DNA of 64,000 bases, taken from contig NC_066314.1 in NCBI RefSeq assembly GCF_022539315.1, positions 39,555,180-39,619,179 of the forward strand, written 5' to 3'. Shown here piece by piece: positions 24,061-37,918 of the stretch (position 1 is its first letter; each line of letters starts with the position of its first letter). The stretch comes from Serinus canaria. Lineage: Eukaryota > Chordata > Aves > Passeriformes > Fringillidae. The notes beneath the pieces are model-generated. The model did no database searches, had not been told where the DNA came from, and was given only the letters and a program-made list of their open reading frames with translations. The translations under genes and the position numbers were made by a program.

Positions 24061-25908
24061 GATAAGGAAAATATTTTGAAAGGGTTATAATGTAAACACA
24101 ACCAGCTGGTTTAGACAGTGCCACATGTGTACAAGGACATGTCAGAAAATCCATGTTGAAATTCATTTTGTGGCCTGGTAAGAAAGGTCAGAAGGTTTAG
24201 ATGTTAAAAGTACATTAACTCTTTGCTTATTTGGCCATTAAAGTGTCAGCATGAAACTATGTTTTAAACTTACAATGGTCTGAAATCTCAGTGGTAAATG
24301 AAGTCTGAAGACCTATTAACCTGCCCAAGATGTGAACCAGAGGCTGGTTCAGCTTCACTGCTATTTGCACTAGGGCAGAAGAATGGATGGTAAGAGGTGG
24401 AAAACACATCTGACTCTTATCTTTGCTTGGCAAAGTTAGGCAGCATAAATAATTGTCAGTGGCAAACCTGGATTAATAATATAGCTTTATGTGTCTCAGC
24501 ATTAATGTGAGACTAAGTTGATTTCACACTTTTATCTATAAAAGGCTTGTAATTTTCTTTCTATGCATTCCTATTTGATGTGTGCTATGAAAGGGCATTT
24601 GAGTAGCTCAGTTCAACCTATTTGCTTTTGAAAATTATTTAAAACTTCCAAGGTCTGTTCATGTCATGATAAATTTCATTGTATCTATTAATTGATAAAA
24701 TTAGAAGTCTGTTAATTAAAAACATTCCTGAAGTCTTTTGGTTTGCTTTCTTCCCCTCCAAATATTAATCTAACATATTGTTCAGCTATAATGAAGGCTA
24801 AAAAGAAATAAATAAAATAGCTATCCAATTGTTGTGTATGATTTTATCTGTGGTATATTTTAAATTCCAGAATATACTTTGTTTGGTTTGTTATTTAAAA
24901 GCGAGATAAAGCATTAAAATGATGCACAAGTGCATGCATTTTCTTGTGATTACTTACATTATCAATCAGAAAGCCTAAGCAAAATATAAACATATATAAA
25001 TATAAACATACATATAAAATATAAACATAAAAACACAATCAAATAAAAGGCAAGTATAATGATCTATAATAATTCTCCGTGTAAAACCGATGGAAACAGA
25101 TTATTTATGGTTTAATGCATAAAATGCAATTATAATAAATAAACCAAACTCATGATCAGAAAATCTGCAATGACTCTTTTGCCTACTGAAGCTTATAAAA
25201 TCCCTTTTAAGAATCATAATTGCTATATATAGTTCCTTTTGTCATTTTCCTAAGTACTTTTGGTCAAGCTGGCAGCTTGTCCTGAGGCATAGCCTTTATT
25301 GTGTTTTAAATCCCTACCCTCATGGACAGGACAAAGACTCAAGTGTCCCATCTTGGATCTTGTACAGTAACATTTGCCCAGCACTGGACTGCCAGCCAGT
25401 TGAACTCCTGGTATGAACTGCAACATTTCAAATGGCTTCGTTGTCTTCAGGAAGTCAGTATGGATATGTTTCAGGATGACAGTGAAAGGAATTTTAGTCT
25501 CAGGAATTATGCTAATCTTACTTTAATTTATGATTCTCCAATAATTTCTGGGTTTGGGTTACATCTTTGAATTCTTTCCTAAGTGCTCTAAAGGACTCTA
25601 AACTGATCTAAACTGACAGAAGTCACTAATTGCCACGAAGAAAAACAAATTGTTTTCTTTAGAAAACACCAGGAATGGAAGAAATGAGAGGCTCTATGAA
25701 CAATGTAACTTGCTTTTTAGGTAACTATTCAATCTCCTGGCCTGACAAAACCCAAAGGGCTTATGGGGGTTTTGGGATGTGTATGAAAATATCATTCATT
25801 GCAGCTATAGTGATCATGGACATCTTCATGTGACATACACCACTTCCCACCACTGAATGTTATTAACCCTGGATTGAAGAAAAACTTTAATCTGTCTCAA
25901 AATAGCTC

Positions 25909-25927
25909 TTTTTTTTTTTTTTTTTTT
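25909..25927. repeat. Poly-T tract of 19 bases
   Basis: Uninterrupted T run. It would be a poly-A on the minus strand, but no retrocopy is recognisable in the flanking DNA on either side. Confidence 0.9.
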
Positions 25928-26427
25928 ACTACTGCTGATTACCTGATAAAAGGTTCTTTCAAATTCACAAGTAAAACTGTGCTATAAAGCAATTATACAC
26001 ATTTCACCACCCTCAGAAACTTCCCAGCTAGAGGGACAAGTTAAACTGTGTTTTAATTAGCAAATTGCATGTGTCAGAGGCTGTAAAGTGGCACTGATGT
26101 CAGTCATCACTGACAGGCAAACCTCCATGTCATAAAGGTCTCTTCCCTGTAACACATGAAACTGCTTGCTGGGAGCAGTTGGTCCATCACCCATACTAAC
26201 CCTTGAGCTGTGCCTGAAAACTGTTTGTGTCAAAACCTGATACAGGCTGAAACTGTTTTAGGAGCTGTTTTAGCAATTTAATAGTGGTGACAATCACTCC
26301 AGCCTCACCAGAGTCTGGAACATTCTCTGACACTGCTCAACTTGTTCATATTAACATTATCTTCATGACTGTTGCTTATAGAACTTTGTTTGGCTGGAGG
26401 CATTGGCTCTATGTATGCAAATCAAAA

Positions 26428-26556
<129 letters not shown>

Positions 26557-29500
26557 TTATTTATTAACAGAGGTTATTGAACTTCTCTCTCTGAGAAGTA
26601 CAAATAAAACCTTCAACTTCCTAAGCCCGTGTGACCGTAACCAAGATGACCCTTGAGGTTCTTCACTCCCACATACTGTCCTCCTAAATGTGGACAGACA
26701 AAATTTTTCCTCATAAGAAGAAAGACTTCTCTTCTTTTCAAAGCAGACCTTCTGGTTTTCAGCTCCCGGAGATCTCAGAATTTCCTGAAATTCATTGCCT
26801 CATTCAGGTCAAAATCTTTAGAAAATTTTAAAACTTAGCTCATCTAAGATTCCAGTTTGGAGGAAGCCAAAGTACCATCACTTATGGAAGCAAGATATCT
26901 TGATGCCAAATATAGACTCATAATTTATGAGTAAAATCAAGAAAGGTAAATAATTTTGCTTTGGAGTAGTAATAGTTATGCCATGCATCATGCTTTCAGT
27001 CTGGCTCACTCTCTGTTAGCTTCCACCCTGGAAACTCAGGTAGGTAAAAAGTAAACTCTTTTCCATATTGAAACTAGGCCTGTTAAGAGCACTTCTGCTG
27101 TCTGTATGGACATACCTAATATAATCAGTAATTTCTGTAGATGTATTGGCCTTTGTGGTTTTGGTGATGACACTAATAATGCCTCCTCTTCAAAATGTAA
27201 AAATGTGGCTTTCACTGATGATTTTTAAACACCTGAATCGATGTAACATTAATTAAATAACAAATGATCCACATCTTTATTTCTCTGCTGACAGTTTCCC
27301 CCCCTCTTCTTACCCAGTGTGCTTCCTTACATGAAAAAACATCTTTTTTTTCTGGACGGAGTTTGACAGTAAGGGCAAACACAGCAGTGGAATGTCAGCG
27401 AGCTCTTTCTAAGTATTGGAAATGCAGTCTTGCTTCTTCAGGTGACAAAAAGGAGATAGGGAAAAGCTGTGTGTGAAATAAACATCTTAACCTAAATCTA
27501 TGCAAATGTTCTTCAGCTTTCAAGAGAGTTTATCTTGCTTTATATTATTCAAATATCAAATAAACAGATAGAAACTGCCATCATTAAAAAGCATATAATT
27601 TTAGAATATAACCTAAATAAGTAGATAAATACATACCATCTGAATTTCCTACTCTGAATGTAGAATTTGACATTTTTAAACTCAGAATACTTCAGTATTG
27701 TTCTTTATTGCCATTATGGATTAATGCTGTTAATGTACTAAAACAAACTGTTACCTGATATTTTCTATTCACCTCTGCTTTACTTGAACCTAAAATTCAG
27801 TGATTTAAGTTTGTATACTTGAGTATGCTAAAGTGAATTAAACATTTGATTTGAAAAAATAAACTCATTGGAAACTTTTTGTATCTTTAATAAACACCTA
27901 AAAGGCGCACAAAGCTTCAAGAACACTCAGTCTTTCTGAAAATGGAGCCCCAAAACTAAGATAATAGCTTTTAGAAGACTGTTCTCGTTCTTTACTATTG
28001 ATACAATACCTCAGGGTCTTGTTTACACACTGTTCTGTATTTTCACTTAATCCAGATCTGTTTTATTTCAGAGTGCAATCCTACAGAAAGGTAGCTCATT
28101 GCAGCAAGGCTGTCACTGTGTCCTAAATTAATTGCCACACAGCAAAAGGAGTGTTTACACACTACACAGGGAGGATTTTTACAGGAAGGAGATAAAGATG
28201 AAACCTATTTACAAAAGAGATAAAAACATTCTATTTTTGTTAACCAGTTACTAAAATGAGTGAAGTTTATAATCAGGACAAAAATATCTTCATACTAAAA
28301 TTTATGATTTTATTATAAAGCAGGAAAAGTATGTAAGCAACATTATGATGAAATGATTTACTAACATTTCCTATCTTTTTCAGGAATACATGTTTCCTAC
28401 ACTGTAAGAACTTGGTAAACATCCTAGGAATAGTGATTTTTCTCATCCTTTTGAGGTGAAACAGAGTTTTGCATGACTGCAAGGTCTTTACTTCCTGTCC
28501 TTTTCACAGAACACTATTTTTTATTATTATCTTTCTTCTTTCAATGTTTATGGGTTTTTGGTATTGGAAGAAACATCCATAACTCAATTTTTTCTTTATT
28601 GTTTTCTGTTATGTACAAATACAACTGACATCTGGATGCGAAAAATTTTCTCAATGTAATTCAGCAGAGTTCCTGGAAAATGTTTAGGTAATTGTTATAA
28701 TCTTCAGTTATATGGAAAGCATTGAAATATCCTTCAGTTCTTAAGAAAGGGAATTGTTTGATGGTCATGTATTGACTTCATATTTGCACTCTGGAAAACT
28801 GCAATATTTTCTTCCTGTCTTTTAAATGAGTCCTGTCTTGGTGGATTGTGCAACAAAAACGTAGAAGTCCTAAAATTGGATTCACAAGTTTTCCTTTAAC
28901 TGAAGGACTTTTAATATACTATGTGTGGTATCAGGAAAACATTAGCAACTAAAAAAGCTCTTCTATGAATATTCTCAGCTTGCTTATATGATGTAATACT
29001 AGTACATTATGAAAGGTTGAATTTGTGTGCAATGCATTTGCAGCTTACCAAACTGAATATTTTCATAAGGATGTTCACATTTTGTCTCTTATACTTCTCT
29101 CTTCATATGATTTTAAGTCCACTTTGCAAAACATTTAAATCAATGTGAAAGTATTGTTAATGTAGTTAGGAAATGGAATGAGATTAAATGAATAAAAAAG
29201 TGGAGAAAAGATATTTATTTTAGCCATAGATATTTCTACTTAGACTGACAGGAGATGCTGGAAATGCTACCAAAGAACTCTTTGTAAGCTGCTATATATT
29301 TGTATAAGAATTGCAAAAAACCACATAAATTTCTATAACATTTCTTTGCTGAAATAAAATCTTACCCAAGGCATGCAAAAACTTTAGAAACAGGTTGAAA
29401 TTTTCAGAATTACTGAACTGGTGGAATTTAGGAGCCTAATGCTTGTTTTCTTTCAATTTATTTAAATAGTTTCAAAATACTAGTGATAAACAATATTGTA

Positions 29501-30789
29501 TCCTGTATAACTTTACTATGTATTTCTCTTTTTCCTAGTGGGCTTTTGATAGACTTAGATGTTTGGGTTTAAAAAGCTTGGATTTTGTATTCATTTTAAT
29601 CACTTTTTGCTCTATACATTTTGAAAATTACATGACTGGGTTTTGGGTTCTGTTCCCCTGAAAGTAAGAATATATGATCTTTTGTTATAATATTCATGTT
29701 CAACTCAGTTAAGCTATTTATTAATTCTTCCTTTCAAGAAAATCCTTAAATTTACAGAGAAAATTCTTATCTTTAGCATTATTTTCCTTTGCTATGTCTT
29801 TATTTGTCATAACATATACTCTGACTAGCTTACCATTCTTCAGTGCTTTTCACTTCTGGCACTGTGGAGAGAAGGAGGTTAGTCCATGAATCCATCAGCT
29901 AGGCAGAACAGCCAGTCAGAATTCCCATATACACCCTGAATGGTCATTCATGCTATTGTAGCTTCTATAAAAAGTTCTACAGGCCAAAATTCTCTTATCT
30001 GATGACTGCATATGTGTTTCACTGACTTTTATGGGGAGTTTGAGAAAAATAATTAAATACTGACTTTGGCTCATTTAATGCAATATTTAGAACACTTTGA
30101 CGAAAATTTACTACTGAACATGCAGCAAAGTTTAATATCTCATCCATATTGTGTATTGCTTTACTGCCAAATCTTGTGCTTTAACTAGAAAGTGCAACTA
30201 TCAAAGAACCATCTGTAGATCTAAATATTTGGATACTTCTCAAACACATTCTGGAGTCAGTGTTGCTAATGGTAGTGATCGTTTTGACAAAGTTGGCACT
30301 TAACTAATAGGGCAGTGGAACTGGAGACCAATTCCACAGACATAAAACAAGACAGTTACAGTCAGTTTTCATAAATTTTCTGAAACTGCATTCCACTACA
30401 AATGACAAAATTTTAACTATTTTACTCTTAAAGCGAGTATATTATAAAATACTCTCAGCAAATAGAAGTGACAATTGCTGCAAGTTCAAGTTTTGGCTCT
30501 ATAAATAGACTCTTTCTTATCATCTACTCCTCTACTATGTATATCCTGCTTTACAAACCTTTCTGAATTACCTAATTTCCTAAAATGTGTATATCACACT
30601 TAGACCTATTGGAGACAATGTAACTTTTTCCACTAGACCAGGATTTCCATTAGACAAGCAGTCTATACAGTAAATTGGGGTTTTTTTGGCCAGTTATATC
30701 ACAATGTTTTGTTAATTAGTCTTAGGAGAAAAAAACATTTTCATACTATTTGGTAATAACAGTGCAAGACATCCTTCATAATGGAACAT
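26557..30789. other. Unique AT-rich stretch
   Basis: No gene, RNA or transposon recognised. All open frames are below about 75 codons. The composition is uniformly AT-rich with scattered T-runs. Nothing beyond ordinary unique DNA is seen until the CR1 relic that starts near 30790. Confidence 0.65.
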
Positions 30790-31322
30790 TAAATGTCACG
30801 AGGCATGAGCCAAGGAAACAATTTTGAAATGTCTCAGGGATAAGCAGGTGATTGCAAGCCATCAGCATAGACTATGAAGGGGAAATAAACCAATCTCATT
30901 GCTTTCTCTGAAGATATGATTGGCTTGGCAGATGAAGGAAGAGCAGTGGATATTTTTTACCTTGACTTGAGTAAGGTTTGTGACATGGCTCCTATAAATC
31001 TCTCCTCTTTTCAAATTGACACTGGACCATAAAAATTGTGTCTGGTACAAACGGTACTAAACTGTGAGGCACCACATATTGTGAGGTAGACTGAAAGCCA
31101 GCTGAATTGAATATAAGAAAAATCTTTTTATGATGATGCTGATCAAACCCTGGAACAGGTTACCCAGAGAAGTCATGAAATCTCCATTTTGGGGAGATCT
31201 AAAACCTGACTGGGTGCAGCTCTGAGCAGCCTGTCCTACTTGCTCCTGCTTTCACAACAGACTTGGAACAGATCATCTCCAGGTGTCCCTTCCAACCTCA
31301 GCTATCCTGTGATTCTGGGACT
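30790..31322 (+). mobile_element. CR1 LINE relic with internal deletion
   Basis: From about 30850 the plus strand reads the CR1 ORF2 reverse transcriptase: IASHQH (usual SQHGF region), then a stop-broken stretch, then DEGRAVDIFYLDLSKVCDMA, matching DEGRAVDVVYLDFSKAFDTV. At about 31105 it jumps to the ORF2 C-terminus (ATATAAGAAAAATCTTTTTA; then ACCCTGGAACAGGTTACCCA), followed by the 3' UTR with GATCATCTCCAGGTGTCCCT and TTCCAACCTCAGC, ending in CTGTGATTCTGGGA at 31322. Roughly the middle to C-terminal part of RT is missing. Similarity upstream of 30850 is weak, so the 5' boundary is approximate. Inactive. Confidence 0.85.
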
Positions 31323-34300
31323 GTGTGAAGGACTTTTTTATCCCTCAGCTTCCTACCCTTTTTTTTGAATATAGACATCAATATAGTAATTTTTATTTTC
31401 TTAGTTTTTCTGAACGTGCTCTTTTATGTAGTCATAGCTAAAGCATGAGAGTTTGCTCTACTGCCAGATTGAAGTGCTTCCAAAGGCTGTGCACATCAGG
31501 AGAGACTGGCAGAGGTTTGCATCAGAACGTCATTACAATATGAAGAGACAGCAAAGTAGATGCAAGAGTGCTTTCCACATTTATCTAGGATTAGAAGGAA
31601 ATCCCTGTTCCTGTGACTTTATACCATTGTCATGTATGATCTATAAGGTGATCCTGCTTGTGTTTCCTCATTGTTTGAGTACACAAAGTATTCTGGCACA
31701 AATATTTTCTACTTTTCAAATTGCTTTCCCAAACATCCAGAGATCTGGAAATTGGTTTTCTACAATTGTTGAGCTGGTAAATTTGATCACAAGGCTCCTC
31801 AAGAAAAGTAAATGCAAAAGTTTGTAAGTATATCTGAAATGCAACAACTTTATATGAATTTTGGCAATTAATATGTAAAATATTCTGTATAGTCAAAACC
31901 GAAATTTTTTGATACTGAGTATTTTGAAAGAAACCATCAGATCCACTGAGAATGCATTGTCCTGGAATTTGGGTAGGCAGCTGATGATTTTGGAACATCT
32001 AGCCCAATGAAAATCAACCATTTCATTTTCAAATACACCAAAGCTAGGCAACTTGTAATTATGTACTCAATGTTACTCAGTGCAAAAAAAACTCTGCAAT
32101 TTTGAGAAGACAACTACAAAATGGGTTGTGCTTCTCTTAATTTTTCTTATGCAAGGTGAAATGATGCTACATGTTACTGTTTTTTTAATTATATATTTTT
32201 TGCCAAGTGCATAACAATTATCACTTCAGTGTGTAGTCAGACCTGTAGAGGAAAGCAGTTTCTCCTAGGAGAATACTGAGGATTATAGTGAGGATAATGA
32301 GGACTCCAAAGAGGATAAACTTTTAAAGTTGGGGGCTTGCACCTTGTTTTGACTTCCAGAGTTATATTTACCTGATCTCACATTTACTTCTGAACATTAG
32401 CTACAATTTCCAGGCAGTTTGCCTGCTGAAGGAAGCCCAGTTGACCCCCCTTCTATGCAAACTGTTTGTTTCCTGACAGAGAAATCATTTCATTTCAAAG
32501 TGAGTTTTTATATATGCTATATGATTCTACTGATCATTATGAAGAGGAAAAGAAACACTATTAATTGTATGAAAGTATTCAATACTGTATGGAAAGAATT
32601 GATTCACTTAGTATCTTTTTTTCAAATTAATTCAGTGAAGGAATGATAAATATTAATTTTATCCTTTCCCAAAGGCACCAAAATGTAAATGAGCTAGTTA
32701 TGGCCTTCTAAATGCGGTTATTAATCAGTTTTGTTGCCACATGTTATTTATACCCATATTTATGCAAATATCCAGGTTTGTTTCCCAGATGGGTTTCATC
32801 CAGTTACAGCAATCATACAAAGTGGACAAAGTACTGCTCTGCGCTATCTTATGCATATACAAATACACAAACATCCCAAGAGGAAAAAAAAAAGAAAACA
32901 GGCAAAGACACAGACGCAGGCACGTGAGTGTGTAGTCACATACCACATATATGAAATACCCAGGCAACTTACACTAAATATCCAAGAGATGGTATAGACC
33001 AGACAGACCAATAATGTTCTAGGACATTTTGGTTTTGTTGCTTTTCTTTTGTTTTGTTCCTTTGAAGAAAACTTGAGGTTTTTCAGTAAATTTGATTTTT
33101 GTGGGGGAGGCAGTGTCTTTAGACACAGTCACAATTGTTTCTCCTAATTCTTCACAGACTACTTAGATGAGAATCTATGTTCTCATATAATATTTTAAAA
33201 CATTGTTCTATATTAATATAATGCACTTCCACCAAAAAATCAGTGAAATTCTCTGTGCAAGTTATATGAATTAAGGTGTATTCAACATACTACTTCTCCA
33301 AATGCACCTAACATAATTTATGCCCATGAAATGAAAGCATTTTAAACTTTTAAATTTCAAAGGTTTTCCTTCAACTATATCCAAGCGAGCCTGCTGACTA
33401 TAGAACTATAACACAAGATTAAGGGTAAAACTTGGTCTGACATTACTATCATTTATTCTATTCTGAAAAGGTACATGTGGATGCACTTTTTGGTATATAT
33501 TTCACAGCTTTCTTGACTCCAATCAGTGAAAAACTACCTACTGGAATTTGGCTCATTGCACTCCAAATCTGCTTTAAAAAGTTCAGCCACTGTGGTAGGT
33601 CAGAGACAGTTACTACCTCCTCTGGCAAGCTTCAGTAACAAGCTTTCAAGTTATGACCTCCTATAGGCTCCTAATTTCTACAGAATTATAGAACCAGCTG
33701 TCCAGAGTATAAAGTTAACTCTGTCTTGAAACTCCCTGCAAAAAGATGGTAATCTCTTAAAAGTTTTGCATTATTGTGATGATTGAAATCTCCCTTAGGA
33801 TGAAATGCTGTGAAGTTATTCAGTGGCTGCAGTCTTAAAGACATTGCACTGTAGAACCATTTTAGGTGTTCATTTCTTGTGCTTAACATAGATGAGATGA
33901 TTAAAAAAAAAAAAAAAGGAGAGTTTATAATTAGCTGAAGGTGAAAAAAGTATGGGTTCATTGTCAGAAAAAAATAACCACAAGACTTGATGTCTTCTGC
34001 AAGGAAGACTTTCTGACACAGTCGTTCTATCAGTAACTATAAAAGAATTGATGGATACTTTTGCAAATGGTTCTTTAAATTTGCTTAGCCTCAAGGAATT
34101 ATTTTTGTATTTAAAGTTTGTAGGAAATTGGACTCTAACCATGTACTTCAAGTGCTAAAAAAAGTATTTAAAATACAATTGCTGACAAGGGATGACTAAG
34201 AACTTGTTGCCAGCTTTTAGCACACAAAATGTTCTTGCACAAGAGAAGAAATAAGTCAAAGGTTAGGAAAACTTATTACCCTTCATAGAAACCCAACAGG

Positions 34301-36598
34301 TTTTTTACAGCTTTTAATCAAAACCAAAATAGTAGACCAGATATGAGTACAGTCGAGCTGCTGTGACTGCACAAAGAACTGGTGGGTAATCTCTGCTGAG
34401 ACTTTATTCCTTAGGATGAATCTCAACTACAATGGAATTCATAGTTCAGCACCAAAATTTATTATAGACTTTTTCTTTTCTTCTTTTAACTCATTAAAAA
34501 AAAAGGAAAACAAAAGAAAATAAACACTTCCTGAAGGACTTGGAAGCTAGTACTGAGCTACATAGTGAAGGATGAAATGAGTAGAGGTTAGAATTTTGTC
34601 CAAGCCAAACCTTGCAATAGTTGGCTACTCAAATGGAATTTCAGACTTAACTCACAGTGACACTTCTGGAACTGTCTCCAGCTTTTTAGTACGTCCTAGC
34701 AGCCTGCTGACCCGTGCTTCCATGGGACATTTCTTGGTATGCCTGTTCTTATTTCCCAAGAGATAACCCCACACTTCTCTTGAACACTTGGGTTGTGTCA
34801 TGGAAGGACCTACCTCTCACTCTGTGACCACCTGTAATGGTCCCTGCTCTTTTGGGACAAACCATGGAGAAGGCATGGCTCTGCACTTGAGGTGAAAGGT
34901 GTGCTTGCTCATAAGCACCTGGTTACCTGGGCCTGCATGTGGGGCTCACTGCCCTTGTTGTTCTTTATCACTGTTTAACTCATGTAATGTGAAAAATGAA
35001 ACTGGCAAGGCCTATGGTGGAACACATGTTGCTGTTGGCTGTTGGAGTCAATGCAAGGAATCAAGTATTAAAAGAGTTATGAAATTCTTAAGGGATGGCC
35101 TCAAGAGACAGTTACATTTTTCCTCTTTTCTGTTTTATTTTCTCTTTTCTTTATTTTTTTTTTTCTTGTGGTAATAACTTAGCAGGGCTTGAACTGCAGA
35201 AGTCAAAAAAAAGAGAAAATATACTGAATCGGATTCGTACCTCCTTTGGCCTGCTCCATCTCTCAGGGAACCCGTTGGGAACTTCAGTATTTTAGAGCTG
35301 TAAGAAAACACCACTTCCTAAAAATGACCAGCCTGCTGTGATTTGCTTTGGGATATTTGTGCCTGGATAGAATGGCTACATTAAAGTCTACTTTGCTGAG
35401 CTTCATCTTTCTGGGAAAATATGAGTATTAGCTAAACAGCTTCCAGTTTGGAACTTAAAAAGAGTTTTGGAACTTGAGGTGCAACTCCTGCTTTAAATTT
35501 CTTAACATTAAATTTCCAATATCTTCTGTTTTAATGCAATCTAATATTTTTTTTTCACGTGCCATTTTTTTATTATTGCAACAGAGCTGTTTTGAAACTC
35601 TTCATTCATCATCACCTGTAACATTAGTTCCATTTCCTAAGAAATTGTTGACATCTGTTTAAACACTGATACTTTTCCATTTACATGGATATTTAACTCA
35701 AGCTTGGTTTTGTGTCAAAAATACTTGAAAGGATACCAGTTTTTAAGGCTAAATTATAGCTTTTTAAGCACTGATGTATTATCATGAGATGGAAGCATTT
35801 GTCTCCATATCATTTCCACACAGGAAGTAGTTCATTGAAACTGCCACAAAACCAGATGAGACTAGCTAAACTTCACAAGGTGTCTGCAACCTCCAAGAAG
35901 GAATACATGGGTTGAGTATACTGAAAGCTTTATTATTTTTTAAATCAGTAAATTTTTGTGGGGACATTGCTGGGTACCTGGTCCAGCCCTCATAATAGTT
36001 AATATGAATATTTTTATTTTAATGGATTTTTGATTAAGTGTTAGGACAGCCAAAATATTAGAAATTCCAAAGGTAGCCTTTGGCAAAGGAAAATGTCATT
36101 TACCCCTCATGTTTTAGGCACCATCTTCAGGGAGTAAGAAATGCCCGCAGCTAGTTGAGGAATTTCAAAGATAGTGTATTTAAATGTTCCACCTTTTCTT
36201 AACTTCTCATGCTGTATCATTTAAAAGACAGGAAAAAAGGTAATAATTTTCAAACAAATCATGTGTTGGAAAACTTGACAGTTAAAATGTGGGGACTTTA
36301 TATATTTAATTTCTTTTTTCTGACCAGACCTGAATGGTCCTCTTTTAGATGCTGATATCTGCAGTTTCTGCTTATGTTGGCATGAAAATACTGTATTTCT
36401 AAGTTAAAAAAAAGAAGAAAAAATACTGTTATTCATTGTTTTTGTGAAATACTTCTCATTAGCATTTCATATAATGCAAATGTGTTTGTTTGTAATCTGA
36501 CAAAAAAGGAAAAATCAGGATAAAGTTTTACACACGTGCTAACTAAAGAATACACTAGTTTTATGTTTCCAAACTAACCATAAACTGAAGTTCTTGCC
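31323..36598. other. Unique stretch, one slightly GC-richer patch
   Basis: No gene is supported. A poly-A of 15 lies at 33903-33917 and a pyrimidine-rich run at about 35120-35165. The patch 34660-35080 is richer in G and C than its surroundings and contains several CCTGG/CCTGC words, which could be an old unclassified repeat; I cannot assign it. The two overlapping frames of 120-odd codons at 31453-31827 (+) and 31630-31998 (-) have no known domain. Confidence 0.6.
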
Positions 36599-36942
36599 TG
36601 TCCTGTGTTGACAAGGAAGTGAGTTTCTTGGGAAGTTGTAGCCAAACCAATAGGTGCTCAGATTTGAATATTGGCACCTGGCATGGCCACAGAAGATACA
36701 GATACACCTCTGAGAACACAGGGGGTTAAAAGCAGAGAACTCCCAGGGGACTCTCCTTTGGTTCCGGTGGGTTGAAGAGGTCGGATCTCCCCTGCCCTGG
36801 CTTCGGGCTGGCAGGGGAGGGAAAGCCATGTGGCTGGGTGAGGTAGGCTGGGGCCTTGGTCAGAGAAGGAGGTGAAGGCCCTGCAGGATGGAAGGGTGGA
36901 GGAGTATTGAGATGTCCTGGGCAGCCCCAGAGAGAGCCCCCC

Positions 36943-36958
36943 AGAGAGAGAGAGAGAG
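36943..36958 (+). repeat. (AG)8 dinucleotide run
   Basis: Eight AG units inside the LTR-like element, in a purine-rich context. It is short and probably part of the family consensus or a small expansion. Confidence 0.85.
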
Positions 36959-37744
36959 CCTGCCACCTTGAAATTTGGTATCGTGTGCAGGCTGTAGGGC
37001 TGGTAGAAGAGAAAGAGGAGGGAGGGAGAAGGTGCCCGTGGGAATCCTGGGCAGGCAGAGCCCAAGATTTTAACCCTTTTCTTGGACAATGAAAACTTTA
37101 CAAAACACCATTCCTCCTTGATTTGAACGAGAAGAGAGACAGACATGAAACAGAAGGAAATGGGCAAGTGTGGTGAAGGTCTGAGCAAATGAAAAATGTC
37201 AGAAGAAGATGGAGAAGAATCCTAGGTGGGAGGAGATGATGGAGTGGCCTTTGGCTGGACTTTTCTTGTATAGCCATAGACTGAACCAGTTTTTCCTGTA
37301 ACACAGAGACTGCATTTAGGGGGAGGCAATGGCTTGAGCCAAGAGAGTGACCTGCTGCAGTGACTGCCAGCCCAGGAGTGAAGTGAACAGAGGAGGATGA
37401 GGAGGGCGAGGTGGTGCCCTCTGTCTTCAGGGAAGAAGATCTCTGTTCTTGAGACCCTTGGCCCCAGGGGAAGTAAAAATGGGCAGGGACTGGACACTGT
37501 TGTTCCCAGATGAGAGATGGCTGGTCTTTGGCACTTGACAAAGCATCCTTAAAAGGAACCTTGTAAGCAGTTTTGGTCCATGGACAGTGGTGAGAGCACT
37601 GCATATGGAAGGAGGATGTCATGATGGCAGATTTTCTCAAGGGGGTGCCATGTGTGACATGGAAACACACGAGGTTTCCGCTGTGTTTCCTGGGGAAGCC
37701 CATGGTACAAGACAGACTCCTCTTTCCCTTGATGAACAGAGAAT

Positions 37745-37810
37745 TGATTATCTGAGGGGTGGCAACGAGCTCAGAAGTGATTACCTGAGGGGTGGTAACA
37801 TGACTGAGAA
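37745..37810 (+). repeat. 33-bp tandem duplication within the LTR
   Basis: TGATTATCTGAGGGGTGGCA at 37745 is followed 33 bp later, at 37778, by TGATTACCTGAGGGGTGGTA. The two units differ at a few positions. Tandem duplications in LTRs often carry enhancer motifs; that role is an inference here. Confidence 0.85.
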
Positions 37811-37918
37811 CTCAAGGTTTTGTCTCACTGTGCTTTGGTGGAAACTAGATGGGGGAAGGAGGAATGTTGTGGAAGGTTTTCTTTCTGAATTTTGTATGTT
37901 CTTATTATATCGTAGGTT

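Larger units (their letters stand above)
23161..26427. other. Unique AT-rich stretch
   Basis: No gene or classifiable transposon. It contains poly-A at 24045-24060, poly-T at 25909-25927, and A-rich degenerate ATAAACAT repeats at about 24985-25035. Blocks at about 24540-24760 and 26030-26150 have the look of conserved non-coding DNA (TAATTA words, balanced composition). At 26098-26115 a 7-bp inverted repeat TGTCAGT/ACTGACA surrounds a 4-base loop. Confidence 0.65.

Noticed and set aside
31453..31998. Overlapping plus and minus frames of 124 and 122 codons
   Set aside because: No domain, no conserved motif and mutual overlap on opposite strands; most likely chance.
33680..33720. ACAGAATTATAGAACCAGCT as a possible CR1 3' end
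   Set aside because: The following sequence lacks the GGTTGGAAGGGACC and ATCATCTAGTCC blocks that define the CR1 terminus.
37098..37703. 201-codon minus-strand frame, and 36658-37188 minus (176 codons)
   Set aside because: Both lie inside the GC-richer LTR-like element, overlap frames on the other strand and show no retroviral or other domain; long frames are expected from its composition.
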